Shown in pieces: positions 24,505 to 32,933 of a stretch of 37,058 bases of DNA. Source of the DNA: an uncultured Porphyromonadaceae bacterium (GTDB taxonomy: Bacteria > Bacteroidota > Bacteroidia > Bacteroidales > Muribaculaceae). A model generated the notes under the pieces. It was not told the origin of the DNA. It did not search any database and was given only the letters and a program-made list of their open reading frames with translations. The stretch is from NCBI GenBank assembly GCA_945916235.1, contig CAMEGQ010000020.1, positions 1 through 37,058 of the forward strand, in the 5' to 3' direction. Position 1 is the first letter of the stretch. Every line of letters begins with the position of its first letter. The translations under genes were made by a program, and so were the position numbers.

Positions 24505-24547
24505 CGGGCGGGAATACCCACGATTTTAATCGTGGGATGAAAGCCCG
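24505..24547 (+). repeat. Left-end hairpin of the IS element
   Basis: A perfect 9-bp stem, CCCACGATT (24517-24525) and AATCGTGGG (24528-24536), with a 2-base loop. It is enclosed by CGGGC (24505-24509) pairing with GCCCG (24543-24547). Seven T follow directly, so on the plus strand it also has the form of an intrinsic terminator that would shield tnpB from read-in. Confidence 0.8.
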
Positions 24548-24563
24548 TTTTTTTGGTTAATAA

Positions 24564-24595
24564 TTTGCGTATCTGATAATTAATCACTATCTTTG
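24564..24595 (+). promoter_or_regulatory. Promoter of tnpB
   Basis: TTTG at 24564-24567, 20 bp, TATCTTTG at 24588-24595: an exact match to the Bacteroidetes promoter pattern. The -7 element ends only 3 bases before the tnpB ATG (24599), so the transcript would be leaderless or nearly so if this promoter is used. Confidence 0.6.
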
Positions 24596-24598
24596 TGT

Positions 24599-25729
24599 AT
24601 GATTTCGTACAAATATAAGCTCTATAATTCCAAGCATAACAAACATCTCTCAGCAATGCTGATGGATGCTTCCTTTGTATGGAATCATTGTCTCGCCTTG
24701 CATAAACGCTACTATCGGATGTTCGGCAAATTCATTAATGCCAACCGTCTGAAAACACACTTTGCGAAGCGATACAAGATGCAGCGTCTTCACTCGCAGA
24801 CCGTGCAGGAGGTGATTGAACGTCTTGACACGGCTTACAAGCGGTTTTTTGACCATATCGCCAAACGACCGCCAAAGTTCAAGCGGGCTAAAGACTTCTC
24901 TTCCATCGTCTTCAAACAGGGTGGCTACAAGATAGAAGAAAACCGTCTGACGATAAACAAAATCGGTAAGACGTTCCGATTCTTTCTCAGCCGACCTTAT
25001 GAAGGCGCAATCAAGAGGCTTGTCGTAAAGCGCGACGCTATCGGGGATTTCTATATCGTGCTGGTTCTCGACCGACCCGTTACTACCTACGAAAAGGCAC
25101 ATAATGGTGCATCCGTAGGTATGGATTTTGGTCTTAAAACATACATGACACTCTCTGACGGCTCGTGTATTGACAATCCTCGTTTTCTCAGGCGTGACCT
25201 TAACAAACTCAAAAGAGCCTCGCATAGATTGTCGCTCTCTAAAAAGGGAAGCCACAACCACGAGTACAGACGCAAAGAGCTTGACCGAATCCATCGTATA
25301 ATCAGGGACAGACGTTCCGATTTTCAGTGGAAGCTCGCGCACAACCTTTGCAGACGGTACGACATCGTCTGTCTTGAAGACCTCAATCTTTCGGGTATGA
25401 CCCGCTTGTGGGGGCAGAAGATGAACGACCTCGCCCATGCGGAGTTTGTCAACAAGCTGGAGTATGTGGTGACCAAATACGGCGTCACTGTACATAAGGT
25501 TGATAGATACTTTCCAAGTTCTAAATTGTGTTCGTGCGGTCATGTCTATAAATCGTTAAAGTTGTCCGACAGGTCTTGGGTGTGTCCTTGCTGTGGCGAG
25601 ATTCACGACCGCGACCTTTGGGCTTCTCAGAATATTCTTCGGCAGGGCATTGCCGATTTGGAGAGCGGTAGTAAGACTTCCAAAGTCATGCGAGGAAGCA
25701 ACCGCGTTCGCATCCAAGAATCCCGTTGA
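24599..25729 (+). CDS. tnpB: TnpB, RNA-guided nuclease of IS200/IS605 elements
   Basis: 376 residues from the ATG at 24599. RuvC-like residues are present: Asp176 in GMDFGLK, Glu260 in VCLEDLNLSG and Asp339 in HDRDLW. A zinc finger has Cys311, Cys313, Cys329 and Cys332; the first knuckle is CxC rather than CxxC. The usual Asn after DRD is replaced (DRDLWASQNI). TnpB proteins use a guide RNA from the element's right end to cut the empty donor site, keeping the element in place. The stop codon lies inside the right-end hairpin. All three catalytic acids are intact. Confidence 0.9.
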   Translation: MISYKYKLYNSKHNKHLSAMLMDASFVWNHCLALHKRYYRMFGKFINANRLKTHFAKRYKMQRLHSQTVQEVIERLDTAYKRFFDHIAKRPPKFKRAKDFSSIVFKQGGYKIEENRLTINKIGKTFRFFLSRPYEGAIKRLVVKRDAIGDFYIVLVLDRPVTTYEKAHNGASVGMDFGLKTYMTLSDGSCIDNPRFLRRDLNKLKRASHRLSLSKKGSHNHEYRRKELDRIHRIIRDRRSDFQWKLAHNLCRRYDIVCLEDLNLSGMTRLWGQKMNDLAHAEFVNKLEYVVTKYGVTVHKVDRYFPSSKLCSCGHVYKSLKLSDRSWVCPCCGEIHDRDLWASQNILRQGIADLESGSKTSKVMRGSNRVRIQESR

Positions 25730-25770
25730 CTTTAGTCACGGGAGTATGTCAAGTTGAAGCTATTGTTATC
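25640..25770 (+). ncRNA. Predicted omegaRNA (reRNA) with guide from the flank
   Basis: In known TnpB systems the guide RNA overlaps the 3' end of tnpB and the right end, and its guide is the flanking DNA. Here the scaffold would include the right-end hairpin (25722-25742) and end at TCAA (25749-25752). The guide, about 16-20 nt, would start at 25753 inside the fibre gene end. The 5' limit is not visible in the sequence. Presence is inferred from the family. Confidence 0.5.
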
Positions 25771-26639
25771 TGTTTCTCCGCTGCGGCGGCGAATATTTCG
25801 TCCGTTACTCGAGCGTAGGCCGTTGGATGGAGAGTGATAGTGATTGGCTTACTGTTAGCTGCATTGTTTACCATATAGGCGACGCACTCGAGCCTGAAAT
25901 CAGGATGTATTGACAGATTTATGCCCTGTACCATGTGATAGAGCCATAATGTCTTAAGTCCTGCATAGGTGAATCCGTTATAGAAATGTTGATTGCTAGT
26001 TGCCGAGGTCTCTTTGCTTACATCCAATATCCCTTTGACTTCTTCGATACTTGAAAGATAACCAAATTCTCGGGTTGCAGTCACCCTTATAGGGGTTGTT
26101 TCAGGATTCAAATTAGCGCCGATAATGTGATAGTCCAGAATCCGTAGAACCTTTGCAGATACAGCAACCGCTCCTAGAAAAAGCGAGCACTGGAAATTAC
26201 CTGTCAAAGGTAGCAATGTCGGCAAATACCCTTTTGTGAATACGAAAGGCTTTTCTGAAACCTGAGAAAGGTCTATTCTGCCTATCCTGAGAATTTGCCT
26301 TGCTTGCTCGGTAGTTATGGCCTTTTCACCGTTGCCCTCAAAGAATCCTGAATCGCGATTGAATTGGCCGTAGCAAATGTCGCCTATTTTCCACGCATCA
26401 TCCCACTCCGCGATAAACTCTTCGCTTGGCTCAATCCACTTGGCATCCGAGTCAAGGAGCTGCTGCTTCTCTGCCCCCGATACCTCGCGGAAGTCATCTA
26501 TGCTTTCGTCAGGGCCGAGTATCTTCTGTTTCCAGAACTGATGAAAGTTCGTGGGAGCCGACTGTGTAATCCAGCCGTTACCCCCCCCGATGTATATTTC
26601 TGTAAATGAGCCGTTTACTGTTCTCTGTAAAATTGCCAT
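25749..26639 (-). CDS. Tail fibre/receptor-binding protein, paralogue of the next
   Basis: 296 residues from ATG at 26639; a TTG further upstream is less likely. It starts MAILQRTVNGSFTEIYIGG and carries an EWDDAWKIGD..YGQF segment, a helix with TTEQARQIL, and a C-terminal BspA-like leucine-rich module (AYMVNNAANSKPITITLHP). The upstream fibre has the same three parts in the same order. It should bind a host surface structure. The stop codon (TGA, 25751-25749) is formed by the right end of the IS element; without it the gene would still end Ser-Thr-stop. Confidence 0.7.
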   Translation of the reverse strand: MAILQRTVNGSFTEIYIGGGNGWITQSAPTNFHQFWKQKILGPDESIDDFREVSGAEKQQLLDSDAKWIEPSEEFIAEWDDAWKIGDICYGQFNRDSGFFEGNGEKAITTEQARQILRIGRIDLSQVSEKPFVFTKGYLPTLLPLTGNFQCSLFLGAVAVSAKVLRILDYHIIGANLNPETTPIRVTATREFGYLSSIEEVKGILDVSKETSATSNQHFYNGFTYAGLKTLWLYHMVQGINLSIHPDFRLECVAYMVNNAANSKPITITLHPTAYARVTDEIFAAAAEKQITIAST

Positions 26640-26652
26640 ATCGAATTGATGT

Positions 26653-28644
26653 TTAAACAGTTGCAAATGAGATTGATTTGGCCGCCGCGGTCGTCACAAG
26701 GGCTTGCCACTGCGCAAGCTCCTCCTCAGTCAGTGCCGCTGCCGCCGCGTTGGTGGTATCGCCCGTGAGCTTGGCATACACATCCTTATGCACCGTGACG
26801 GTGATAGTCTCCGTGTTTGCCGCGTTTGTGATTAGATATTGAAGCGATGCGAGAGAAAGGAGAGGATTATGTCCCATGCTCATGCTCACCTTAAGACCTT
26901 TTAGGCTGATTTCCGAGAGAACTATGGCTTGGTCGGTGAAATACCAGAACCCTCGTGTATTTGTGATTTCCGAGACGTTAATAACGCCGAGCACCTTTTT
27001 CAGCTTCTTGGCGAAAACGAAAGCATCGAATAAATCTGAGGCCTTGATGCTTCCCATATTGAGAACTTCCACTGTCTCATTGTGAGAGCACAAACCTTTG
27101 AGGCTGATAGCACCGCGCTCGGATAAGTCGCGGGAGCGGATAGGCAGGAACGTGCGGCAGGGTGCGTTCGTAAATGCACCCGCCAGGCTCATAAGAGGCT
27201 CGTGGATTGATAGTTCCCATACAAGGATAGCCTCCTCATAGGTCATCCATACATCGTTGCCCATAAACGGATGCTCCGCGTCAGGAGCATTCTCGGGGTC
27301 ATACTTGCCATACACCGTGCCGTTGATATTCCACGCCGCGTTCCACTGGTCGATGAAAAGTCGCATCTTCGCCTTGTCGGTAAGCGAGAGCTCGTTGTCT
27401 GCCGATAGGCTCAGGTCCTCCGAAACACTCAGGGCGCCTATCTCCTGGAGCTTGCCGTTCTTAACTCGGTAGAGCGAGCCTCCGCAGCGGAACACAGTGT
27501 CGGTCCTGGCGTTCCCCTCGGTCTGTGTGGCCGTATCGTAGACGTTGTATTCCGAGGCCGAATAGCCGTAGGTGCTCTTCACCGCGAACTTGTTGCTCGC
27601 TGGTAGATACCAGATGCCCGAGGATGGCTCCTGCACACCCTCCGCGGGCGTATAGACGCCGTCGAAGGGAAGCACACGCACTCCGCTCAGCTTCGCGTTG
27701 TCCGAGAGGGCAATGTCTTTGTAGGTGTCAAGCTTCGCCTCGCTCGCAAGCGTAGGCAGCACATTGTTGATGAAGTTGTTGAAAGCGTTGTAGAGCTCCA
27801 GTCCCTCCGAACCCGGATACGCCGTCGATTCGGTATGCCCAAGCGCAAGGTCGCTGCCGATCACCACAAGGTCGGTGCCGCTCCATCGGTACGTCTTGTT
27901 AGTGCTCGTGTCCACGTATATTTTATCCTTGTGCGGTATCCTTCCGCTCGTGTCCGATGTGCCGAACAGCTCCGCGTCGCCCCAGTTGCCGTAATAGACA
28001 TCGCTCGCAACTTGGCTCGAAATGGTGGTAGTCACCTTAAGAATGAAACGCTTCGTCTCCCTGTTGTAGAGAACCGCGCACCCCGCATCCTCGGAGCTCT
28101 TACCGCTAGGATCCCTGCTCAGTGTCGCATGCGTGGTGAATCCCGCGAAATCCTTCACGTCATCCATAGCCCCCGGGATGAACCGCGCCGGCACCCTGCC
28201 GTACTCGTCCAGCGGCGCAATGCCGTTCTCCTGCCCGATTGATGTTTCCAGGGCGGTAGCTTTGGAGAGGGCCGAGTCGGCGGTGGTCTTGGCCACACTC
28301 GCATTTACAAGTGCGCGGGCCACATTCTTCACCGCAGCATTGAGATCCGCTACCTGCTCCGGAGTCATAAGACCCGATTTCGAGGCCGAGGCTACAGGGA
28401 TCACGATCTGCCTGTTTGCGGTGGTGCCGTCCGCCTTGATCACCTTGTAATGGATTATGAAATTTGTGGTCGTGGTCGAGTAGGAGATATCGGAGGCGTC
28501 GATCACCTCCTTAGGCACGGTAGCCATAAGCGCCTGTATCAGGTCAACGAAAAGGGTACCGACGCGCAGCGCGGTGTTTTCCATCTTGGTGGTAGCGTCG
28601 CGGACGGTAGCCGCCTGAGGTAAAAGAGATTCTATAGTAGCCAT
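26653..28644 (-). CDS. Tail fibre / receptor-binding protein
   Basis: 663 residues from ATG at 28644. N-terminal helical attachment part (1-150, Ala/Lys-rich coiled coil), then a beta-rich middle (RDPSGKSSEDAGCAVLYN and YVDTSTNKTYRWSGTDLV). The C-terminal half has WNAAWNINGTVYGKYDP, MTYEEAILVW, and a BspA-like end (LQYLITNAANTETITVTVH). The last parts recur in the shorter gene downstream. A phage fibre that recognises a Bacteroidales surface layer is the likely role. It has its own late promoter. Confidence 0.8.
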   Translation of the reverse strand: MATIESLLPQAATVRDATTKMENTALRVGTLFVDLIQALMATVPKEVIDASDISYSTTTTNFIIHYKVIKADGTTANRQIVIPVASASKSGLMTPEQVADLNAAVKNVARALVNASVAKTTADSALSKATALETSIGQENGIAPLDEYGRVPARFIPGAMDDVKDFAGFTTHATLSRDPSGKSSEDAGCAVLYNRETKRFILKVTTTISSQVASDVYYGNWGDAELFGTSDTSGRIPHKDKIYVDTSTNKTYRWSGTDLVVIGSDLALGHTESTAYPGSEGLELYNAFNNFINNVLPTLASEAKLDTYKDIALSDNAKLSGVRVLPFDGVYTPAEGVQEPSSGIWYLPASNKFAVKSTYGYSASEYNVYDTATQTEGNARTDTVFRCGGSLYRVKNGKLQEIGALSVSEDLSLSADNELSLTDKAKMRLFIDQWNAAWNINGTVYGKYDPENAPDAEHPFMGNDVWMTYEEAILVWELSIHEPLMSLAGAFTNAPCRTFLPIRSRDLSERGAISLKGLCSHNETVEVLNMGSIKASDLFDAFVFAKKLKKVLGVINVSEITNTRGFWYFTDQAIVLSEISLKGLKVSMSMGHNPLLSLASLQYLITNAANTETITVTVHKDVYAKLTGDTTNAAAAALTEEELAQWQALVTTAAAKSISFATV

Positions 28645-28668
28645 ATATGGGGATGTAATTGTTTTATG

Positions 28669-28703
28669 CAAAAATAAGGCCGCGCCCGGGGAATAAAAAA
28701 GAC
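28669..28703 (-). promoter_or_regulatory. Late promoter of the tail-fibre unit
   Basis: Minus strand: GTCTTTTT (28703-28696), 19 nt, TATTTTTG (28676-28669), then C. Transcription would start near 28665, about 20 nt before the ATG. The T-run begins two bases after the stop codon of the preceding gene; I see no strong stem before it, unlike the two sites with terminators. Confidence 0.65.
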
Positions 28704-28704
28704 G

Positions 28705-29178
28705 TCAGGTTAGCGCCGAGCGGGTGTCCAAAAGCTGATCGCAAATCACCCTGACGGCCTGTTCCCCTCGTATGCGGGCCATATCCTCGACCATTGCCAT
28801 GGTGGACATATAGAGCTTCTTCGCGTACCAGTCGCGGCGCTCTCGAGGCTTGCCGGAGGTCTTGCGGCCACCCCAGGCCGGACCCACCTTGCGGCGGCGG
28901 TCCAGACGGTTTTCCCGGCGATAGTCAGGGTTAAGAAAAGCGAGATCGCCGCAGTTGTCGTGTTCATATCCGTAGCCTACGCCGAGAGCCTGATAGATAC
29001 CGTACTGAAGGAATCTCATAATGATCGAGGTGCCGTCCGCCGTATCCTGGATAGAGGATCTGAAGGATTCATGGAGGGCGCCGGTGTCCACGATACCCAG
29101 GCGCTCTATCTTCTCCTTCCAGATCTCAAACTGCTTGCGGGTCCACGCATTGATATAGTTCCGGATGTCGTTACTCAT
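28705..29178 (-). CDS. Probable head-tail connector / tail completion protein
   Basis: 157 residues from ATG at 29178 (29199 is possible). It begins MSNDIRNYINAWTRKQFEIW and has GIVDTGALHESFRSSI, the phrase typical of HK97 gp10-like tail completion proteins. A basic central loop (RRENRLDRRRKVGPAWGGRK) follows. It overlaps the upstream gene by 8 bp and is the last gene before the fibre promoter. Such proteins seal the connector for tail joining. Confidence 0.6.
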   Translation of the reverse strand: MSNDIRNYINAWTRKQFEIWKEKIERLGIVDTGALHESFRSSIQDTADGTSIIMRFLQYGIYQALGVGYGYEHDNCGDLAFLNPDYRRENRLDRRRKVGPAWGGRKTSGKPRERRDWYAKKLYMSTMAMVEDMARIRGEQAVRVICDQLLDTRSALT

Positions 29179-29677
29179 CGCTCCATTCGTCGGGGTCATA
29201 CACAAGGCTTACGGGCTCCTCGATATCGATCATGAAATAGAGGCCCGTGCAGCCGTTAAGAAAATATTGGCCGAGCTCGCGGCTCAGGATATTGCCAGCG
29301 GCCATATAGATCTGGTCACTCAAAAGTTTTCTGGAGTCGAGAAGCAGACGGGAGGCTATCTGCCGGAACAGTTGCCGACAGATAGAGAGCTTCGCCTGTC
29401 GGTCCGATTCGTTGTTGAAAGCATGGCGGTGCATAATGAACACCGTAAAAGTGCGCTTTTTGTAATAGCCGCCCCCTGTGCCCTGATACATACGGCCATC
29501 GTTCACATCGTCGATACAGAAGAAAGCGTTTTCTTTCCTGAACTTCTCGAGCGGCCCCTGGAGCGATTCTATCCCGGAGCAGGTGCAAGGGAAGAATCCG
29601 TGCTTTTTGGCGAGCTTATTGCTCAGGCAGAGCGATTCGAAATAGCCCTGAGCGTCGAAAAAATCTCTTGTGTCCAT
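29171..29677 (-). CDS. Unknown connector/tail-terminator region protein
   Basis: 168 residues, mixed alpha/beta, with FCIDDVNDGRMYQGTGGGYYKKRTFTVFIM near the middle (split here as two phrases: FCIDDVNDGRMYQ and KKRTFTVFIM) and an acidic end. No catalytic motif. Its position between two connector-type genes, and a size usual for tail terminator proteins, suggest that role. It starts on TAATG, sharing one base with the preceding stop. Confidence 0.5.
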   Translation of the reverse strand: MDTRDFFDAQGYFESLCLSNKLAKKHGFFPCTCSGIESLQGPLEKFRKENAFFCIDDVNDGRMYQGTGGGYYKKRTFTVFIMHRHAFNNESDRQAKLSICRQLFRQIASRLLLDSRKLLSDQIYMAAGNILSRELGQYFLNGCTGLYFMIDIEEPVSLVYDPDEWSDE

Positions 29678-30477
29678 TAGCTTTTGTTTTTCAAACGGTT
29701 AAACTCCTCCGCTTCCCGGGCCTTGTAGTCGAGCTCTGTAAGGCAGCGCCAGCAGTCCACGTCGAAGATCTCCGCCTCCTTAGATACGTCGCCATTTGTG
29801 AGCGCGCGAATCTCATTGTTCATCACTTCAACCATGGAGGGAGCCGGGCCGCTGCCGTCGGCCGAAGGCTTGAAGAAGTGAGGAAACGCCTTGGCAAACA
29901 TCCCTTTTACCTGAATGAGCCACTGGATTATGGACAGCCCCTCATAAGCATGGATATGATCCGTCTCGGGGCGGAATCCGGGATAAAGGATAGAGGCGAT
30001 CTTGAGTATATCCCTCATGTCCTTTGTCTTGAGAAAACCCTGATAAAGGTTTTCGAGCCTCACATAATCCATGAAACTGACATTGTGTAGCTGCGGATGC
30101 ACGCCCTGATAGGATTTCTTCAGGCCGAAACCTATGCGATTGAGGCGCACCGGAGCGGCGCCCGGCTCCTCCAGGAAAGAGAGACATTCGAGCTGATCGG
30201 CGAGATCCTCCGGCGATATCCAGCAGCGGATCTTCTTCTTGCCGAGCGGGAAGCAGCACTGGTAGCGCCCCTCGTACTGCCTTTCCACGTGCATTTTCGT
30301 TAGCATACGAAAAAGATGGAAAGCGATATTCTCCTTCCTTCCCGAATAGTGGTCGAGAATCCGGAACACCAGACGCAGCTCTTCATCGGAAAGCTCCGTC
30401 CATTTGGTCGGCATCTTGATATTGATCACCGGGGGATTATCCGAAAAAGAAACACGGGTCATCTTTTTTGTTCTCAT
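29677..30477 (-). CDS. Unknown structural-operon protein (266 aa)
   Basis: 266 residues, not recognised. Helical with several aromatic clusters: WTELSDEELRLVFRIL, SFMDYVRLENLYQGFL, YEGLSIIQWLIQVKGMFAKAF. It ends with a helical, charged segment (LDYKAREAEEFNRLKNKS). It starts within the end of the upstream gene (41-bp overlap, or 26 bp with the ATG at 30462). Its place between the portal-adaptor and connector genes suggests a head-tail joining or tail chaperone role. Confidence 0.5.
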   Translation of the reverse strand: MRTKKMTRVSFSDNPPVINIKMPTKWTELSDEELRLVFRILDHYSGRKENIAFHLFRMLTKMHVERQYEGRYQCCFPLGKKKIRCWISPEDLADQLECLSFLEEPGAAPVRLNRIGFGLKKSYQGVHPQLHNVSFMDYVRLENLYQGFLKTKDMRDILKIASILYPGFRPETDHIHAYEGLSIIQWLIQVKGMFAKAFPHFFKPSADGSGPAPSMVEVMNNEIRALTNGDVSKEAEIFDVDCWRCLTELDYKAREAEEFNRLKNKS

Positions 30478-31273
30478 AGCGCTGGAAATGATTGGCCTTG
30501 TAGGTGGAACTGTCCATGTATTCCTTGAACTCTTCGGGATGCTGCTCCATGAAGTTCAGTATGGAGAGTTTCTGAGCGTCTTTGGCGAGCTTCCCTTCAG
30601 TAGCGAAGTAGACGCGGCACATCTGTATCGCCATCCCCTGAATCGGAGTGGTGGTGGCCGTAGCTTCCGATTTAAGGAAAGCATCGAACTGCTCCTGCGA
30701 GAGGAAGCGGATCAGGAAGGGCTGCTCCTCGAGGATCTCCGGATTCTTCTCCAGGAGATTGTCATGCGTGGGATTCTGGATCCCGAACACATGCAGGTGC
30801 GCGGCCCTCCAGAAAAGCGAGCGGAAAGCGGAAGCGCACAGATCAGAAGCGAGGGGAACGCCGAGATAGCGGAGCTGATCGAGCGCTTCTTCAAAATATG
30901 CCCATCCCTGATTGTGCAGCCGAGTCCTGAGCGCCTTCACACGCTCGGCCGAAGCGGGAGCGAGATTCTGATTGCTCACCACTCCGAAACCGGTGGACGT
31001 GAGCACGAGGTCGAGCTGCGGTAGGGCGTCCTCGAAAGCGAGGCAGCACACCATGCCGACGAGATAACGCCTCAGGGCCGTGAGACGGTCGTAATCCTCC
31101 GTAATAGGTTCAGAGTCGAGACTGTCGAGCCGGTCGTAGATAGCGGGTGTTGCGAGCCGTCGGGCCATGTCCTGCCACTCCTGGATGTGAGCTGAGAGGG
31201 ATTCGAAGATAACTGTGTCGGGCACTTCCCCCGCCGGGCAATACTGCGTGAATTCTTCATAAGAAATTTCCAT
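30437..31273 (-). CDS. Head-tail adaptor-like protein (DUF6712-like)
   Basis: 278 residues, helical, immediately downstream of the portal gene (12-bp gap). The first 30 residues (YEEFTQYCPAGEVPDTVIF) resemble adaptor proteins that open with a short helix and an acidic cluster. The remaining helices include HIQEWQDMARRLATPAIYDRL and FLSQEQFDAFLKSEATA. I recall it as DUF6712-like from Bacteroides phages, but this is recollection, not a search. It would extend the portal ring. Confidence 0.5.
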   Translation of the reverse strand: MEISYEEFTQYCPAGEVPDTVIFESLSAHIQEWQDMARRLATPAIYDRLDSLDSEPITEDYDRLTALRRYLVGMVCCLAFEDALPQLDLVLTSTGFGVVSNQNLAPASAERVKALRTRLHNQGWAYFEEALDQLRYLGVPLASDLCASAFRSLFWRAAHLHVFGIQNPTHDNLLEKNPEILEEQPFLIRFLSQEQFDAFLKSEATATTTPIQGMAIQMCRVYFATEGKLAKDAQKLSILNFMEQHPEEFKEYMDSSTYKANHFQRYENKKDDPCFFFG

Positions 31274-31285
31274 AGCAATGTTTAT

Positions 31286-32707
31286 TTAATCGTTTGGATC
31301 TGATGTGTCGCCGTCGGGCGTAACCTTTTTTGCGTCTGTATTCTGGTCAAGTGTGGTCAGGAGGATAACAGGAATCTGAGGCTTCACTTTGTCCTCCCAC
31401 CGGTTGAAGAAGATCACCACCTCGTGGATCTTGAGCAGCATATCGTGGAAAGCGGTCTCGAGGCTCTGCTTGAGAGTGAAGAGCTCGCGCTTGTCGGAGC
31501 CCGAATTGTTGCTCTGGCTCTTGCCCGGAGTGGCGCCTACGAGGTTGGGATGGATGTTGGTGCCGTAGCAGATCATGTTGCTGGCCTCCTGTATGTCGTC
31601 GTTCCAGTCGCCCCCCTCCTTGGTGGTGTCTATCTTGTTGATGCGCACCGAGCGCTGCTCGTGGCCGTAGCTGTCGATATAGTAGGAAGAGATCCAGACC
31701 TTGCCCGAATTTTCGAGGCCGGTCACGAAGCTCTTTATATTCTCCTTCTCCTTCTTCACGCGCTCCTGCTGTTTGACAGGGTCCAGGATGTTTTCCTCGA
31801 CGAAGATATTCTGCCAGTAGTCCTTGTGGATCTCCACCTGGTACTTCACAGAGGAATGATTGCGTATTTTGGCCTTTTTCGCCTTGCCGATAAGGCGCTT
31901 GAGGTCGTACCAGTCGCCGCGGAAAAGGGCCGTGTAGTAAGGCGCGGGATAATAGCGCTGCCCGGGCGTGGGGAAGCGCATCACCACGGCGAACTTGCGG
32001 TCGGTGGAGCGGACGCGCGTCAGACCATCGGCTCCCGGAGCACGCCCCATGAGCACCTCCAGATGGCCGAGCGGATTCTTCTCGTTAAGCAGAGTGAGCA
32101 TCTCCACATCCTTGCGAGAGAGGGAGCCCTGCTTGTTCCAGTTGGCATAGAACACATGATTTATGCGCCCCTTCCTGTCGGCCTTCTCGAAGCGACAGTA
32201 ACAGGCATCCTTGTGGCGCACCTGCACAATCTTCTTCCCCTCCCGGTCCAGAATGATCACGGCCACGGAGAAGAAGAAATACTTCATGTCGGTGCACTGC
32301 TCCAGATAGAACTCATTTAACGAATTGGTGAGCATGAAACGCCGTATTTCCGGATCCTCCGAGGGCTGCTTGGTCTGAAGGTCGATATACTTCAGCCCCG
32401 AGCCATAGGCCGTGAGCACATTGAAGAAAAGATTCTGGGAGAGCACTTCATCGCCTCCGATGGTGCGTATCAGGTGATATGGGAGATCGTTGGAAGCGCC
32501 GAAAGGTATATAACGCATCTCGCTGTAGCCGGGCACCGGCCGCCCGTCAACCGCTAAGGTGTCTTCATCGAACACCGAGGAAGAATCGGGCACATCGATC
32601 TCGGCAGCGTTGGTGATAGTCCGGAAATCGAAAAAATCGCTTGAAGGCATCGAGGGCTGCTGCACCTGAGCGGGGAACTGAATATTATCTAATAATTTCA
32701 TAGCCAT
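31286..32707 (-). CDS. Portal protein
   Basis: 473 residues from ATG at 32707 (another ATG at 32701). Portal features: an N-terminal region leading to YIPFGASNDLPYHLIRTIGG, a central beta domain, KRLIGKAKKAKIRNHSSVKYQV, and the helical stretch near the end with NMICYGTNIHPNLVGATPGK followed by KRELFTLKQSLETAFHDML. This arrangement (clip, stem, wing) is typical. It forms the dodecameric DNA gate of the head. The portal is here in a different operon from the protease, capsid and terminase genes. Confidence 0.85.
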   Translation of the reverse strand: MAMKLLDNIQFPAQVQQPSMPSSDFFDFRTITNAAEIDVPDSSSVFDEDTLAVDGRPVPGYSEMRYIPFGASNDLPYHLIRTIGGDEVLSQNLFFNVLTAYGSGLKYIDLQTKQPSEDPEIRRFMLTNSLNEFYLEQCTDMKYFFFSVAVIILDREGKKIVQVRHKDACYCRFEKADRKGRINHVFYANWNKQGSLSRKDVEMLTLLNEKNPLGHLEVLMGRAPGADGLTRVRSTDRKFAVVMRFPTPGQRYYPAPYYTALFRGDWYDLKRLIGKAKKAKIRNHSSVKYQVEIHKDYWQNIFVEENILDPVKQQERVKKEKENIKSFVTGLENSGKVWISSYYIDSYGHEQRSVRINKIDTTKEGGDWNDDIQEASNMICYGTNIHPNLVGATPGKSQSNNSGSDKRELFTLKQSLETAFHDMLLKIHEVVIFFNRWEDKVKPQIPVILLTTLDQNTDAKKVTPDGDTSDPND

Positions 32708-32933
32708 TGATTTCAAAGAGTGTTATGTCTCTAAATTCGCGTATCAGATTGCTTTCAGGCAGTCTTACGCGGTGAGTGCCGCCGCGCCAGTGGGAGCCGA
32801 TGCACACGGCGTTCCTGTAAACAAGGATATCGCCGGTAGACAGTTTCCAAAGTTTCAGAGTGGCCGGGATTTGAGTCTCCAGCAGACTGATAGCGTCTTT
32901 CCAATGGATGCACTTAGAGGGTCTTTTATTCAT
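32685..32933 (-). CDS. Small protein preceding the portal gene
   Basis: 82 residues from ATG at 32933 (the TTG at 32945 is less likely). Basic, with CIHWKDAISLLETQI and a beta-like pattern GDILVYRNAVCIGSHWRGG, then a hydrophobic end. No family recognised. It overlaps its neighbours by 8 and 23 bp. It belongs to the portal operon. Confidence 0.5.
   Translation of the reverse strand: MNKRPSKCIHWKDAISLLETQIPATLKLWKLSTGDILVYRNAVCIGSHWRGGTHRVRLPESNLIREFRDITLFEINGYEIIR

Larger units (their letters stand above)
24496..25752 (+). mobile_element. tnpB-only IS200/IS605-type element
   Basis: About 1257 bp inserted between the second fibre gene and its downstream partner, opposite to surrounding transcription. 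It contains tnpB and no tnpA. Both ends carry imperfect hairpins of the same style: left 24517-24536 and right 25722-25742. Boundaries are set by analogy with IS608-like elements: target TTAT kept at 24492-24495 and a right end of TCAA at 25749-25752. Removing the element restores a clean phage junction, which supports these limits. It would need a TnpA supplied elsewhere to move. Confidence 0.75.

Noticed and set aside
24496-25752. Complete autonomous IS605 element.
   Set aside because: There is no Y1 transposase (tnpA) gene; only tnpB lies between the ends.
25749-28644. Diversity-generating retroelement target in the fibre genes.
   Set aside because: No reverse transcriptase and no template repeat were seen anywhere in the window; the two fibres differ throughout, not only at adenines.
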